Below, piece by piece: positions 43,306 through 52,185 of a stretch of DNA of 64,000 nt. The DNA is from Marinactinospora thermotolerans DSM 45154 (GTDB lineage Bacteria; Actinomycetota; Actinomycetes; Streptosporangiales; Streptosporangiaceae): assembly GCF_900167435.1 (NCBI RefSeq), contig NZ_FUWS01000002.1, forward strand, positions 297,924 to 361,923. The letters run 5' to 3'. Each line of letters begins with the position of its first letter. Within the stretch, counting starts at the first letter, position 1. A program made the position numbers and the translations under genes. A model generated the notes under the pieces. The model had not been told where the DNA came from. It saw nothing but the letters and a program-made list of their open reading frames with translations, and made no database searches.

Positions 43306-44451
43306 GTGACGACGGAGAAGGAACGCGACCAGGCGGAGAGGTACCGGTCACGGGTGCGGGGCTGCCTGCTCGGCGGCGCCATCGGCGACGCGCTGGGGGC
43401 GCCGGTGGAGTTCATGACCCTCGCGGGCATCCGCGCCGAACACGGGGCCGCGGGGGTCCGCGAGTACGTCGCCGACCACTCCGACGGGACACCCCGCCAT
43501 GGGCTCGTCACCGACGACACCCAGATGACGCTCTTCACCGTCGAGGGCCTGATCCGGGCCGGCGTGCGCGCCGACCGTGGAACGGGGTTCACGCCGGCCC
43601 CCGTCCACCACGCCTACCTGCGCTGGCTCGACACCCAGCTCCACGACGCGCCGACGGGCCGGCGCGACGGTCTGCTCCAGGGACAGCGCTGGCTCTACGC
43701 CCGCCGCGCGCCCGGCACCACCTGCCTGAGCGCCCTCGAAGCGGTCCACGAGCGGGCCGGCGCCGGCCGGATCCCCTTCGGCACCCCCGCCGCCAACAAC
43801 TCCAAGGGCTGTGGCGGGGTCATGCGCTCGGCCCCGTTCGGGCTGCTCGCCACGCCGGCGTGGTCCCAGGAGCCGCCGGTGTTCGACTGGGCGGCCGAGG
43901 CGGCCGGCTACACCCACGGCCACCCCACGGGACGGCTCGCCTCGGGGGCGCTGGCGCTACTGGTGCGGCGCCTGGTCGCCGGCGACGGATTGGACGAGGC
44001 GCTGGAGGCGACACTCGCCGAACTCGTCACGCGCCCCGGTCACGAGGAGACGAGCGCGGCGTTGCGCGCGGCCCGCGCGGCGGCCCGCGACCTGCCGGTG
44101 TGCGCGGAGACCGTGGAGCGCCTGGGCGGCGGCTGGATCGCCGAGGAGGCCCTGGCCATCGCCGTCTACGCGGCACTGGTCCACCCCGGTCCCGAGGAGT
44201 TCACCGACGCGCTCGCACTGGCCGTCACCCACTCCGGGGACAGCGACTCCACCGGCGCGATCTGCGGCAACATCCTCGGAGCGCTGCACGGGGAGACGGC
44301 GCTACCGCCCGAGCTGGCCTTCGAGGTCGAGGGACGCGGCACGATCCTGGAACTGGCCGACGACTTCGTGTGGGAGTTCACCGCGGGGCGCCGGCTGCAC
44401 GGCGACCATGGCCCCCACACCCGCTGGAGCAGCCGCTACCCCGGGAGCTAG
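43306..44451 (+). CDS. ADP-ribosylglycohydrolase family protein
   Basis: 381-residue dinuclear-metal hydrolase of the DraG/ARH type, which removes ADP-ribose from proteins or small molecules. Motifs are GCLLGGAIGDALGAPVEF at the N-terminus, LVTDDTQMTLFTVEGL supplying metal-binding residues, NNSKGCGGVMRSAPFG, and the C-terminal HSGDSDSTGAICGNILGA with the second metal cluster. GTG 43306 starts after a purine-rich stretch. The 258 bases upstream hold nothing recognisable. No ADP-ribosyltransferase is adjacent. Confidence 0.94.
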   Translation: MTTEKERDQAERYRSRVRGCLLGGAIGDALGAPVEFMTLAGIRAEHGAAGVREYVADHSDGTPRHGLVTDDTQMTLFTVEGLIRAGVRADRGTGFTPAPVHHAYLRWLDTQLHDAPTGRRDGLLQGQRWLYARRAPGTTCLSALEAVHERAGAGRIPFGTPAANNSKGCGGVMRSAPFGLLATPAWSQEPPVFDWAAEAAGYTHGHPTGRLASGALALLVRRLVAGDGLDEALEATLAELVTRPGHEETSAALRAARAAARDLPVCAETVERLGGGWIAEEALAIAVYAALVHPGPEEFTDALALAVTHSGDSDSTGAICGNILGALHGETALPPELAFEVEGRGTILELADDFVWEFTAGRRLHGDHGPHTRWSSRYPGS

Positions 44452-44557
44452 GCGCCGCGCCACCCTGTGGACGGCCGTCCGACCCGCATCGCTTCGGCGC
44501 GTAGCATCCGGGCAGGGGCACCCGGAAAGGCCGGGCGCGCGACGAGAGGGGAGCACC

Positions 44558-46318
44558 ATGCCCGCAGGCTACGGAGGCCGGGGACACCGCCACGGAGGTC
44601 GCCCGGACGCGGGGCGGGGTCACGAACGGCCCCAGATCCGTGGCCGCCGTGACAGCCGGCGGCTTTCCGAGGAGCTGCGACGCATGGACGGGGCCTCCTA
44701 CGGGCGTTACCGCGCGCTGTCGGGCGACTGGGACTTCGACGACCACACCCTGACCGTCGAACGGGTCCAGGCCGACCCCTACGCGCCGCCCTCGCGGGTC
44801 GCGGTGCGCATCCCGGCCGAGGTGGCGGGCCTGCCCGACCACGCCTGGCGTTCCCCGGTGCGGCGCCGCGCGACGGCCGACTACCTGGTGCGCCGCGCCC
44901 ACCGCCTGCTGAAGGGGGCGCGGCTGCGCGTCGACGTCGGCGGGCAGGAGGTCCTCGACCGGTCGGCCTGCCGTATCGACGACGACGGCGGGGTCGTCGT
45001 GCGCATGGGGGTGGAGCTGCCGGGACACGGGCGGCGCATCGACGGCCACGCCGCGGAACGGGAGCTGTGCGAGCGCGTCCCCGAACTCGTCGACGGCCTG
45101 TGCTGGGAGGCGCTGGACACGGCCGACGCCACCTCTTTCGCCGACACCGTCGAGGACGCGGTGGCCCTGCGCGCGATGCTGCCCGAGCTCGGCCTCGTCG
45201 CCTTCGTCGCCGACGGTTCGGTGCTGCCGCGCCGCAGCGGGGTCAGCGACCTGCCCATGAGCGGCGACCCCGTCCCCTTCGTCTCCCCCGAGAGCCTGCG
45301 GGTGACCGTGCGGCTGCCGCACCGGGGCCAGGTGAGCGGCCTGGGGGTGCCCGAGGGCATCACCCTCATCGTCGGCGGCGGGTTCCACGGTAAGTCCACC
45401 CTGTTGCACGCGCTGGAACGCGGGGTCTACGACCATGTCCCGGGCGACGGACGCGAACTCGTCGTCACCCGAGCCGACGCGGTGAAGATCCGCGCCGAGG
45501 AGGGGCGCAGGGTCGAGCGCACCGACGTCGGCGCCTTCGTCCGCAACCTGCCCACCGGCGCCGACACCGGCGACTTCTCCACCGACAACGCCTCCGGTTC
45601 CACCTCGCAGGCCGCCAACATCGCCGAGGCGCTCGAAGCCGGGGCGGGAACCCTGCTGGTCGACGAGGACACCACGGCCACCAACCTCATGATCCGCGAC
45701 GCGCGCATGCAGGCCCTGGTCCACGGCGACCGCGAGCCTCTCACCCCCTTCGTCGACCTGGTCCGCCCGCTGCACCGGGCGCACGGGGTGTCCACCGTCC
45801 TGGTCATGGGGGGCAGCGGCGACTACTTCGACGTGGCCGACCAGGTGGTCATGCTCGACGGGTACCGCCCCTACGACGTCACCGAGAAGGCCCGCGAACT
45901 CGCCCGGCCGCGCACCGACGCCCGCTTCCACCCGCCGGCCCGCCGCGTGGTCGACCCCCGCTCGGTCGACGCCCAGGTGCGCGGACGCCACCGGATCAAA
46001 CGGCGCGACATGGACGTGCTCACCTTCGGCGAGACCGACATCGACGTGCGCCACCTCGCCCAGCTCGTCGATCCGAGTCAGATCACCGGTGTCGGCCTGG
46101 CACTGCGCACCCTCGCCGAGGACGGCATCCTCGACGGCCGGCGCTGCCTCGGCGAGGCCCTCGACCTGCTGGAGGAGCGCCTGGACTCGGGTGGGGTCGA
46201 GGCGATCGGCCGCGGGTACGCGGGCGACTACGCCCTGCCGCGCCGCCACGAGATCGCCGCCGCGCTCAACCGGTTGCGCACGCTCCGCGTCAGCCGGGTT
46301 CTCCGCGACCGCGAGTGA
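44558..46318 (+). CDS. Predicted ATPase of the ABC class (PF09818-type)
   Basis: 586 residues. The first 35 are Gly/Arg/His-rich and likely disordered. The N-terminal domain has RRMDGASYGRYRALSGDWDF. The ATPase core has Walker A IVGGGFHGKSTLLHAL at about residue 275, a signature-like ASGSTSQAANIAEALEAGAG, and the Walker B-like GTLLVDEDTTATNLMIRD, followed by VLVMGGSGDYFDVADQVVML. GAGGGGAGC precedes ATG 44558. Members occur singly across actinobacteria and are thought to be soluble; the function is not established. Last conserved gene before the accessory island. Confidence 0.85.
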   Translation: MPAGYGGRGHRHGGRPDAGRGHERPQIRGRRDSRRLSEELRRMDGASYGRYRALSGDWDFDDHTLTVERVQADPYAPPSRVAVRIPAEVAGLPDHAWRSPVRRRATADYLVRRAHRLLKGARLRVDVGGQEVLDRSACRIDDDGGVVVRMGVELPGHGRRIDGHAAERELCERVPELVDGLCWEALDTADATSFADTVEDAVALRAMLPELGLVAFVADGSVLPRRSGVSDLPMSGDPVPFVSPESLRVTVRLPHRGQVSGLGVPEGITLIVGGGFHGKSTLLHALERGVYDHVPGDGRELVVTRADAVKIRAEEGRRVERTDVGAFVRNLPTGADTGDFSTDNASGSTSQAANIAEALEAGAGTLLVDEDTTATNLMIRDARMQALVHGDREPLTPFVDLVRPLHRAHGVSTVLVMGGSGDYFDVADQVVMLDGYRPYDVTEKARELARPRTDARFHPPARRVVDPRSVDAQVRGRHRIKRRDMDVLTFGETDIDVRHLAQLVDPSQITGVGLALRTLAEDGILDGRRCLGEALDLLEERLDSGGVEAIGRGYAGDYALPRRHEIAAALNRLRTLRVSRVLRDRE

Positions 46319-47672
46319 GGGAGGCCGGGACGGCACGCCCGGCGATCCCCGGACCCGTCTTCTCTCCTCCGCCGGGGCCGTTCTTCCTCGCCCTTGTGCG
46401 GCCCGGGCGGTGCTGCCGGCCTCACGGGTTCTCGCCGAAGGACCCGCCGAGACGTCCCCGGCGGTGCCGACCGTCAGGGACGCGGGGTGAGAGGTGTGGC
46501 GCGGGGCGGGTGGGGACGGAAGTCGTCGAGCGGGCGGGGACGCCTGGGACGCGGTGGGTCTCCCACCACTCCGGGGAGCCGAAACCATGGGGTGGGCCGG
46601 CCGAACGCGAGTAGGGGCGTACCCTGCCCGTGCGCCGTGGACGGGCGGGGATCACCCCAGGGTCCTGCGGTGGGGCGCCGACGGTGCCGGGCGCCAGTGT
46701 GACGATGACGGAGCGCGGGTGGGCGAGGGCCGGCAGCGTGACCGCGAACGCGGTCATGACGCGGCTGATAAAGTCGCGCACAGCTCTTCTTCCTGGGCTA
46801 GAGGAATGGAGAGTCAGGCCCTGGGCAGGTGTTGGCGCACCCACCAGGGCCGTTTCCGTCTATGGGGATGACGATACACGGGATTTCCGGGAGGCGTCCC
46901 ACGGTCCGGGGACGCTCCTTCCGCTCTTGCGGATCATTTATCCATTCACTCGGAAAACAAGATAGATAAACCCGCCTTTGGCGGCAAGATACGCATTTTC
47001 TGGATATATCGCTGAATTCGGTTGGGGATACCACTTGGGTGGCTCACCGTCCGGGGCCGGCCGTGCGGGAACGCCGACCGGGAACGAACAGTCGTCGCCG
47101 CCAGTGGAACCGGACGACCAGACCGGCGAACGGAGAAGGCCGAGTGGACGTGACGTCGCCCTATGAGGGCGGAGGCGCGCATGCGCGTCCCACAACCGGC
47201 CCGGTCGGCGCGCCGTAGTCCCCGGTCACGACACGGCCCAGGAGGGTGACGGCGGACACGAGGCCGGGGTGTCACGCGGAAGGACGGTGATGACGGCCTC
47301 AGGCGCGTTCGCGCGGGGCGGTTCCACGGGAGGATCCCAGGGGCAGTACGGGCGGTGGGTCCCCCTCCACGAGGCGGGGGCCGGCCTCGCCGGCGGGACC
47401 GCAGTTTCCCGTGTTGGCGGTCCGCTCGTGGTGGTAGTGGGTTCGTTCGGCGATGCCCTCAGTGGCCGATGGCCGGCCGTCTGCCAGAACGGGAGCGAAG
47501 AAGACGGTGAAAGGCCGCTTCATGGTCTGGGCGTGACCGATGGAGTCCCCGATGGCACCCCGTGCCGATCAGATCCCGAGGGCGATGAAGCGGCCGAATC
47601 GTCGTGATGATGACCGATCGGCTTTCCCGCCGGTCACCTGCGCCCACCCGCGCGAGATCAGGAAGCGAGGGA
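46319..47672. other. 1.35-kb stretch without recognisable genes
   Basis: No reading frame here has motifs or a plausible start. The sequence is GC-rich to about 46800, then carries a strong hairpin at 46817-46851, then a clearly AT-richer block (about 46930-47040) with small dyads TCCGC/GGCGGA-like at 46920-46933 and CCGCC-TTT-GGCGG at 46972-46984. It marks the left end of the secretion island and could hold a decayed attachment or transfer region. Confidence 0.55.
46817..46851 (+). terminator. Hairpin with TTT tail
   Basis: GGCCCTGG (46817-46824) pairs with CCAGGGCC (46844-46851), and GGTG/CACC can pair inside. GTTT follows. It may be an intrinsic terminator, although no gene obviously ends nearby. 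Confidence 0.5.
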
Positions 47673-48896
47673 TCAGCGTTCGATCCCCGAACCCGGATCG
47701 GAACGGCGGCGGGGATCGGGCTGCTGGGGAGGTGCCGGGGATGTGTTGGGTGGTGCGAGCCCGTGTTGGGCGCGGCGCACCGTCTCCGTGGTGGTGAGAT
47801 CCGCAGCCGACCCCACTCGTTTGTCCGGTGATTGCGTGAACGCGGCGAGGAAACGGGCCTTGTCCTCGGCGCCGGCTTCCAGGAACTTCAATGGACTCTG
47901 GGGCAGGTCGACGTTGTCGACGCCCCGCAGGCCGGCTTGGAAGACCACCTTCTGCACGGTCTGCCAACGCTGGTGTAGATCGAGTGCCTCTTTGTCCCCG
48001 TTGTAGGCGATGGGGGCGACCAGGTCGGCGTCGGAGTGCAGGGCCAGCATCGTCCCCGCGGTGACCGGACCGAGCTCGCCCCGTTCGATCAGCTGCTCGG
48101 CGTTTTCCCAATAGGAGGCCAGCCACTCTGAGGCCTCGACGCGACTGAAGGGCACCTCCCCTTCGCTGCGTGCCTCTTTCAAAGCCTCGCCCGCCCGGGG
48201 CGGACGCGACCATCGGCCGTCGTCGCCGCGCTCGTTCTCGTAGTAGATGGTTCCCGACCGGTCGGTGACGACGATCCGGTCCACGTGTGGACTCGCCTCC
48301 AGCGTGTCCAGCGTCTGCGGGACCATCCCATAGATCCGGTCGTGGGACTCGGCGTCGGCCCAGCGGCCCTCTTCCGGCGGCTCGGAGAGGTAGCGCTTCA
48401 CCATGTCGAGGCGGCTGCGGTACTCAGACACCGCCATCGCGACCGCCTCGATTCGAAAACCCTCGTGGGCACCCGGTTCAGGGGCTTGGGCGAACCGCTC
48501 GACGACCCCCATCACCCTGGAGGGATGGGCGAAGGTCCCCTCGAGGATCAGGCTGTAGCCATGGGCGTGCGCGTGCTGCTGGGTCATCTCGTTCCAGCGG
48601 TGCATCGCCTCATTGGTGAGCGCCGCCATATCCAGGGGGCGCTCTTGCTGGATCTTGCTGTAGTGAGGGTGGAATTTTCGGAAATTATCCGGAGTGACCG
48701 GGGCGATGTCATCCCCGTGGTACTTGATGATTCTTTTGGTCGCGGTGGACTTGCCTGCGGCGAGTTGTCCGCCCAGTAACACAAGGGTCGGCTTGTGGGT
48801 ACGTCCAATTCCGGCGAAGACAAGGTCTTTGATGTCCTCGTGAAATATCTCTTGTAGTTGTTCAGGCTTGACTTCGTAAGGAGTTTCAGACGTCAT
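47673..48896 (-). CDS. Zeta-toxin family kinase
   Basis: 407 residues. The core has Walker A LLGGQLAAGKSTATKRI (Lys49), APVTPDNFRKFHPHY at about 65-79 with the Asp and basic residues expected to bind the sugar nucleotide, and LILEGTFAHPSRVM. Zeta toxins phosphorylate UDP-N-acetylglucosamine and so block wall synthesis, or act on related nucleotides. The C-terminal half is long; its last 50 residues are Pro/Gln/Arg-rich. ATG 48896 lies inside the antitoxin gene (11-base overlap), so translation is coupled. Autonomous toxicity is inferred from the family. Confidence 0.9.
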   Translation of the reverse strand: MTSETPYEVKPEQLQEIFHEDIKDLVFAGIGRTHKPTLVLLGGQLAAGKSTATKRIIKYHGDDIAPVTPDNFRKFHPHYSKIQQERPLDMAALTNEAMHRWNEMTQQHAHAHGYSLILEGTFAHPSRVMGVVERFAQAPEPGAHEGFRIEAVAMAVSEYRSRLDMVKRYLSEPPEEGRWADAESHDRIYGMVPQTLDTLEASPHVDRIVVTDRSGTIYYENERGDDGRWSRPPRAGEALKEARSEGEVPFSRVEASEWLASYWENAEQLIERGELGPVTAGTMLALHSDADLVAPIAYNGDKEALDLHQRWQTVQKVVFQAGLRGVDNVDLPQSPLKFLEAGAEDKARFLAAFTQSPDKRVGSAADLTTTETVRRAQHGLAPPNTSPAPPQQPDPRRRSDPGSGIER

Positions 48897-49284
48897 ATTC
48901 GGTTTTCAGCTTGTCGAGTACGGAATTAAGGTGCTGAATTTCGCTGATCATCTCCCCGCGGGACAAAGTACGCCTCTTGATTAGCCATGCCTCCTTCGCT
49001 TTCTCCTTGGCTGTAGCTTTTGCTTCGGCGGTCTGCGCAGCTCTCCCGAGTCGGGTGTAAGCGGCAGCTACCGAGGCTGCAGTGTCGTGCAGGAGATCGG
49101 CGATGATGGCGTCAGGCATATTCGCGAAGCGTGGGTCTTCGGAGGTCTCCTTCAGGGGTGCGATGCGGGCGATGGGCTTGCCCTTGCGGGTCAGGATGAT
49201 GGATCGGCCGAGGTAGCCGGCCTCGCTGGCGAGGTCGCCCAGGATCTTGCGGGCCTCTTCGATTCCGATTTCTCTGTTTTCCAT
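48886..49284 (-). CDS. Phd/YefM-like antitoxin paired with the zeta toxin
   Basis: 132 residues. Residues 1-46 (REIGIEEARKILGDLASEAG, IILTRKGKPIARIAPL) match the Phd/YefM DNA-binding and dimer fold. The remaining 85 residues are helical and charged (AAQTAEAKATAKEKAKEAW) and probably bind the toxin. It sits upstream of the toxin, as antitoxins normally do. ATG 49284; the AAGG acting as ribosome-binding site is embedded in the palindrome 49291-49311. Zeta toxins usually pair with epsilon or PezA antitoxins, so this combination is uncommon. Confidence 0.85.
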   Translation of the reverse strand: MENREIGIEEARKILGDLASEAGYLGRSIILTRKGKPIARIAPLKETSEDPRFANMPDAIIADLLHDTAASVAAAYTRLGRAAQTAEAKATAKEKAKEAWLIKRRTLSRGEMISEIQHLNSVLDKLKTEYDV

Positions 49285-49290
49285 GCCAGC

Positions 49291-49311
49291 AACCTTAAGT
49301 TACTTAAGGTT
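49291..49311. promoter_or_regulatory. Perfect palindrome, toxin-antitoxin operator
   Basis: AACCTTAAG (49291-49299) and CTTAAGGTT (49303-49311) are perfect 9-base arms around TTA, six bases before the antitoxin ATG. In this GC-rich genome an AT-rich palindrome at such a place strongly suggests autorepression by the antitoxin. The AAGG in it also serves as the likely ribosome-binding site. Confidence 0.8.
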
Positions 49312-49383
49312 GTGAGGGAAGGGGTTTCCGAAGAAACCTCACCACAGGTTTGCCACAGACATCCTGTGCCTCCAGGACGGGGT

Positions 49384-50832
49384 TCAACGGGTGGTAATGA
49401 GGGCCGCGAGCCGGCTGTAGGCGGCGCGGGTCGCGCGCCTGAGCCGGTTCGGTTCGATGACTCCGCCCTTGTGCAGGTGGCGGTCGAAGGGGATGGTGAC
49501 GACCGGCAGTCCCTGTTCGACGAAGCGCCGTTCGGCGTCGGAGCGGCGCGGGGCCTGGGAGGTGCGTCGGCAGATCGCGATCACGCAGGAGGCCGCCAGC
49601 GTGGGATAGCCCCTGGAGAGCCAGCGCAGGGTCGCCTGCCCGGCGGCGACGGCGTCGGCGGACGGGTCGAGCACGATGACACAGTGCGTGGAGCGGTCGA
49701 GGACGGCCTTGACAACCGGGTCGTCGAGATCGGTTCGGCAGTCGGTGACCACGGTGTCGGCGAAGCGTTCGACGTGGTGGGCGGCTGTTTCATAGTCCTC
49801 GACCCCGCCGCCACCGGCCAGGGCGTGCAAACGCTGACGGTTGGAGTTGAGGTAGCCGCGCAATGCCACGAAGCTCTCGATGGCCCGGTCGCGGGCCAGA
49901 TCGCGCATGGAGTGCCGCACCCGGGTCGGGAACCGGTCGGCGAGGGTGCCGTAGTGGTTGGCGTCCACCGCGATGACCCGTTCGCTGTGCTGCTGGGCCA
50001 GTGCGGTGCCGAGTCCCACGGTGGTGGTCGTCTTGCCCACGCCTCCCTTGAGGGAGATCACCGCGATGCGTCGGGCCAGCATCAGGTTGTGCTCGGCGAT
50101 CGCCTCCTCCCAGGCTTGGGAGGAGTCTCGGTCGGGGGCCGCCGTCTCGGGGAGCGGGGCGGCGGATGTCGAGACGGGACGGAGGGGGGTCCTGGCGACC
50201 GGGGGAGCCGCTTCGGCCGAAGGCTTCGCCGGGTGGAGCGGCGCGTCCGGGTTTCCGGAAAGCGCGGGTATGGGGTTGGCCGGGCCCTCCTGTGGCGCTG
50301 CGGTCGGAGGCGGGGCGTGTCGGGCGGAGTTCTCCCGGGGACGAACAGGCTGTTCCATCGTGCCGGGGACTTCAGGTGGGGCCGACGCCGGGTGGGCCGG
50401 GTGGGCCAGTGCTGCCATGGCGGTCAAGGGGCGGGCGAGCTCGCCAGGGGCCGCGTCTACGGGGTGCTTTGCCGCATCCGGCGTTTCGGGCGGGATCGGT
50501 GCGGGGCGGGCCGGGTGTTCCCGACGTGCTGGGGGAGTCGGAAGGGGAACGGGCCCGGCCGGATCCGTTGTGTGGGCGGTCGGGTTCTCGGGCGGTAGCG
50601 GCCGGACCCGGCCATCGGGGTGGATCAGCAGGTGCCAGCTGCGGCCGTCGGGGTCGCTGGTGGTGATGGGGAGGGGGCGGCCGGCGGACGCGGCGTGGGC
50701 GGCCACCATCTGGATGATGCGGGTGCGCGCCTGGTCGACGTCGGGCGCGGTTACGGCGTGGGAGTGGCCGTCGACGGTGAGGGTGCCGGTGCCGTCGGCC
50801 TGGACGACGGCGGTGATCGAGGAGGGGTTCAC
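49384..50832 (-). CDS. ParA/MinD-like ATPase of the secretion island
   Basis: 482 residues. An N-terminal 80-residue domain is followed by a long Pro/Ala-rich disordered region (about 80-230), then a ParA-type ATPase with the deviant Walker A ISLKGGVGKTTTTVGLG at about residues 257-272. VIAVDANHYGTLADRFP and TVVTDCRTDLDDPVVKAVLD follow. The plan resembles EspI-like and other secretion-associated MinD proteins more than plasmid ParA; no ParB gene is present. GTG 50832 starts six bases after the hydrolase stop, so the two are an operon. It may position or energise the secretion complex. Confidence 0.85.
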   Translation of the reverse strand: MNPSSITAVVQADGTGTLTVDGHSHAVTAPDVDQARTRIIQMVAAHAASAGRPLPITTSDPDGRSWHLLIHPDGRVRPLPPENPTAHTTDPAGPVPLPTPPARREHPARPAPIPPETPDAAKHPVDAAPGELARPLTAMAALAHPAHPASAPPEVPGTMEQPVRPRENSARHAPPPTAAPQEGPANPIPALSGNPDAPLHPAKPSAEAAPPVARTPLRPVSTSAAPLPETAAPDRDSSQAWEEAIAEHNLMLARRIAVISLKGGVGKTTTTVGLGTALAQQHSERVIAVDANHYGTLADRFPTRVRHSMRDLARDRAIESFVALRGYLNSNRQRLHALAGGGGVEDYETAAHHVERFADTVVTDCRTDLDDPVVKAVLDRSTHCVIVLDPSADAVAAGQATLRWLSRGYPTLAASCVIAICRRTSQAPRRSDAERRFVEQGLPVVTIPFDRHLHKGGVIEPNRLRRATRAAYSRLAALITTR

Positions 50833-50838
50833 CGGCCT

Positions 50839-51915
50839 CTACCTTCCCTTGTAGTTGTGCCAGGGGCCCGTGGACAGATGGATGTGGTCGACGTGGGCGG
50901 CGACGACGCCCGCGGCCGCGGCGCTGAGGTGGTCGCGCTTGACCTCTTCCCACGGACCGTAGGGGTCGCGGGAGGGGTTCCAGATGTGTTCGTCGTAGAT
51001 GATGTACTTGACGTCGAGGACCTCGTGGTGGGCCATGATCCACTGCACGACCTCGATCGCGCGGGCGTCCATGGCCTGGCTCGGATAGGTGCCGGGGCGG
51101 GAGACGTGGTAGTCGCAGGCCTGGCCGACCGGGTGATCGCCGCGCCCGTTGTCCCAGTGCCGGGGGTCGTAGCAGCCCACCCCGCCCAGCGGATCCCAGA
51201 ACTGGCCGAACTCGGCGACCAGCGCTGCGTAGGCTCGGCAGGCCGAGACGTGGATGCCGTTGGAGACGGGAGCGCAGTCCTCGCTGATCCTTGGGTCGCC
51301 GCCCGAGCCAAGGTCGGCGCACTGCTGGGCGTTGACGGGGATCATATCGGTCGCGACACCGGAGAGGGCCTCGACGACGTCGGAGGCGTCTTCCCAGTAG
51401 GGGGCGTAGTGATAGGGATCGGCGTTGCGCTGCACCTCGTGGGCGGCCAGGGTGGGTTCCATGTCGTCGCGGCCGTCGACCTTCTCCAGCTGCTCGAAGA
51501 ACATCCTGGCGCTGCGCGCCGGGTCCATGCGATCCTCGTAGCTGCCCCAAGCGCCGTTGTCACGCTGCTGGAACAGGCCACGTGAATCGGGTCCGGCGGA
51601 GTCGCCGTGGTCGATGACGCGCAGCGAGGACTCGCCCATCGCGGTCATGACACCGATGGTCTGATCACGCAGCGACAATCCCATGTCGGCGGCGACGTTC
51701 ATGATGATGGCGGCGTTGACGAGCTGCTCGCCGCCCCAGCCGGCCTTTCCGATGGGGCCAGTGGGGAGGTCGCCCTCCTTCACGGCCACGCTTGTGGTGG
51801 GGGTGCAGGAGCCGCCGGGCAGGACCGCCACGGTGAGGGTGGCCAGGCAGCCGCTGAGCAGGAGAAGGGGGAGGCAGCCAATGAGGAGGGCTTTTCCCCC
51901 CGCGCCTCCAGGCAT
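50839..51915 (-). CDS. Secreted cell-wall hydrolase of the secretion island
   Basis: 358 residues with an N-terminal signal or anchor (LLIGCLPLLLLSGCLATLTV). The lysozyme-like domain (about 60-190) has TIGVMTAMGESSLRVIDHG, with Glu placed as the catalytic acid, and DSRGLFQQRDNGAWGS. The C-terminal domain has GIHVSACRAYAALVAEFGQF, DHPVGQACDYHVSRPG and AAHVDHIHLSTGPWHNYKGR, like ARB_07466-type C-terminal domains found on Streptomyces conjugative elements. It would open peptidoglycan for the secretion channel, the VirB1 role. ATG 51915. Divergent from the main secretion operon. Confidence 0.87.
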   Translation of the reverse strand: MPGGAGGKALLIGCLPLLLLSGCLATLTVAVLPGGSCTPTTSVAVKEGDLPTGPIGKAGWGGEQLVNAAIIMNVAADMGLSLRDQTIGVMTAMGESSLRVIDHGDSAGPDSRGLFQQRDNGAWGSYEDRMDPARSARMFFEQLEKVDGRDDMEPTLAAHEVQRNADPYHYAPYWEDASDVVEALSGVATDMIPVNAQQCADLGSGGDPRISEDCAPVSNGIHVSACRAYAALVAEFGQFWDPLGGVGCYDPRHWDNGRGDHPVGQACDYHVSRPGTYPSQAMDARAIEVVQWIMAHHEVLDVKYIIYDEHIWNPSRDPYGPWEEVKRDHLSAAAAGVVAAHVDHIHLSTGPWHNYKGR

Positions 51916-51948
51916 ATTCCTCTTCCTTCTTCTCGGGCATCACCGAAG

Positions 51949-51976
51949 GCGGCCGGAGTTGTCTTTCTCCGGCCGC
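51949..51976 (-). promoter_or_regulatory. Ten-base-pair hairpin in the hydrolase 5' leader
   Basis: GCGGCCGGAG (51949-51958) and CTCCGGCCGC (51967-51976) are perfect arms with an 8-base T-rich loop, 33 bases upstream of the hydrolase start in the divergent control region. It may attenuate transcription or protect the RNA end. Confidence 0.5.
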
Positions 51977-52185
51977 TGTCAAGGCGTGGGGATCCGAAAA
52001 TAGCGCACCGTAATTATCGGACGCCACCCCATGTGACCAGGGGCATATTGGAGGGATCCTACCATTCGCGTGATCCTATTCGAGTTTTAGGTCAAACGAC
52101 TCCATGAGATGAGTGCGCTACTATTGCGCTCCCCGTGTCTTTGCCTCGTGCTTCTTTGTGGTGCGCGAAATAGGAAGAGATCGCC

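Noticed and set aside
46422-46844. 140-codon minus-strand frame in the left boundary
   Set aside because: Pro/Arg-rich and without domain-like pattern; probably spurious.
47269-47607. 112-codon frame in the left boundary
   Set aside because: Random-like Gly/Arg/Ser-rich sequence with no homologous pattern and no ribosome-binding site.
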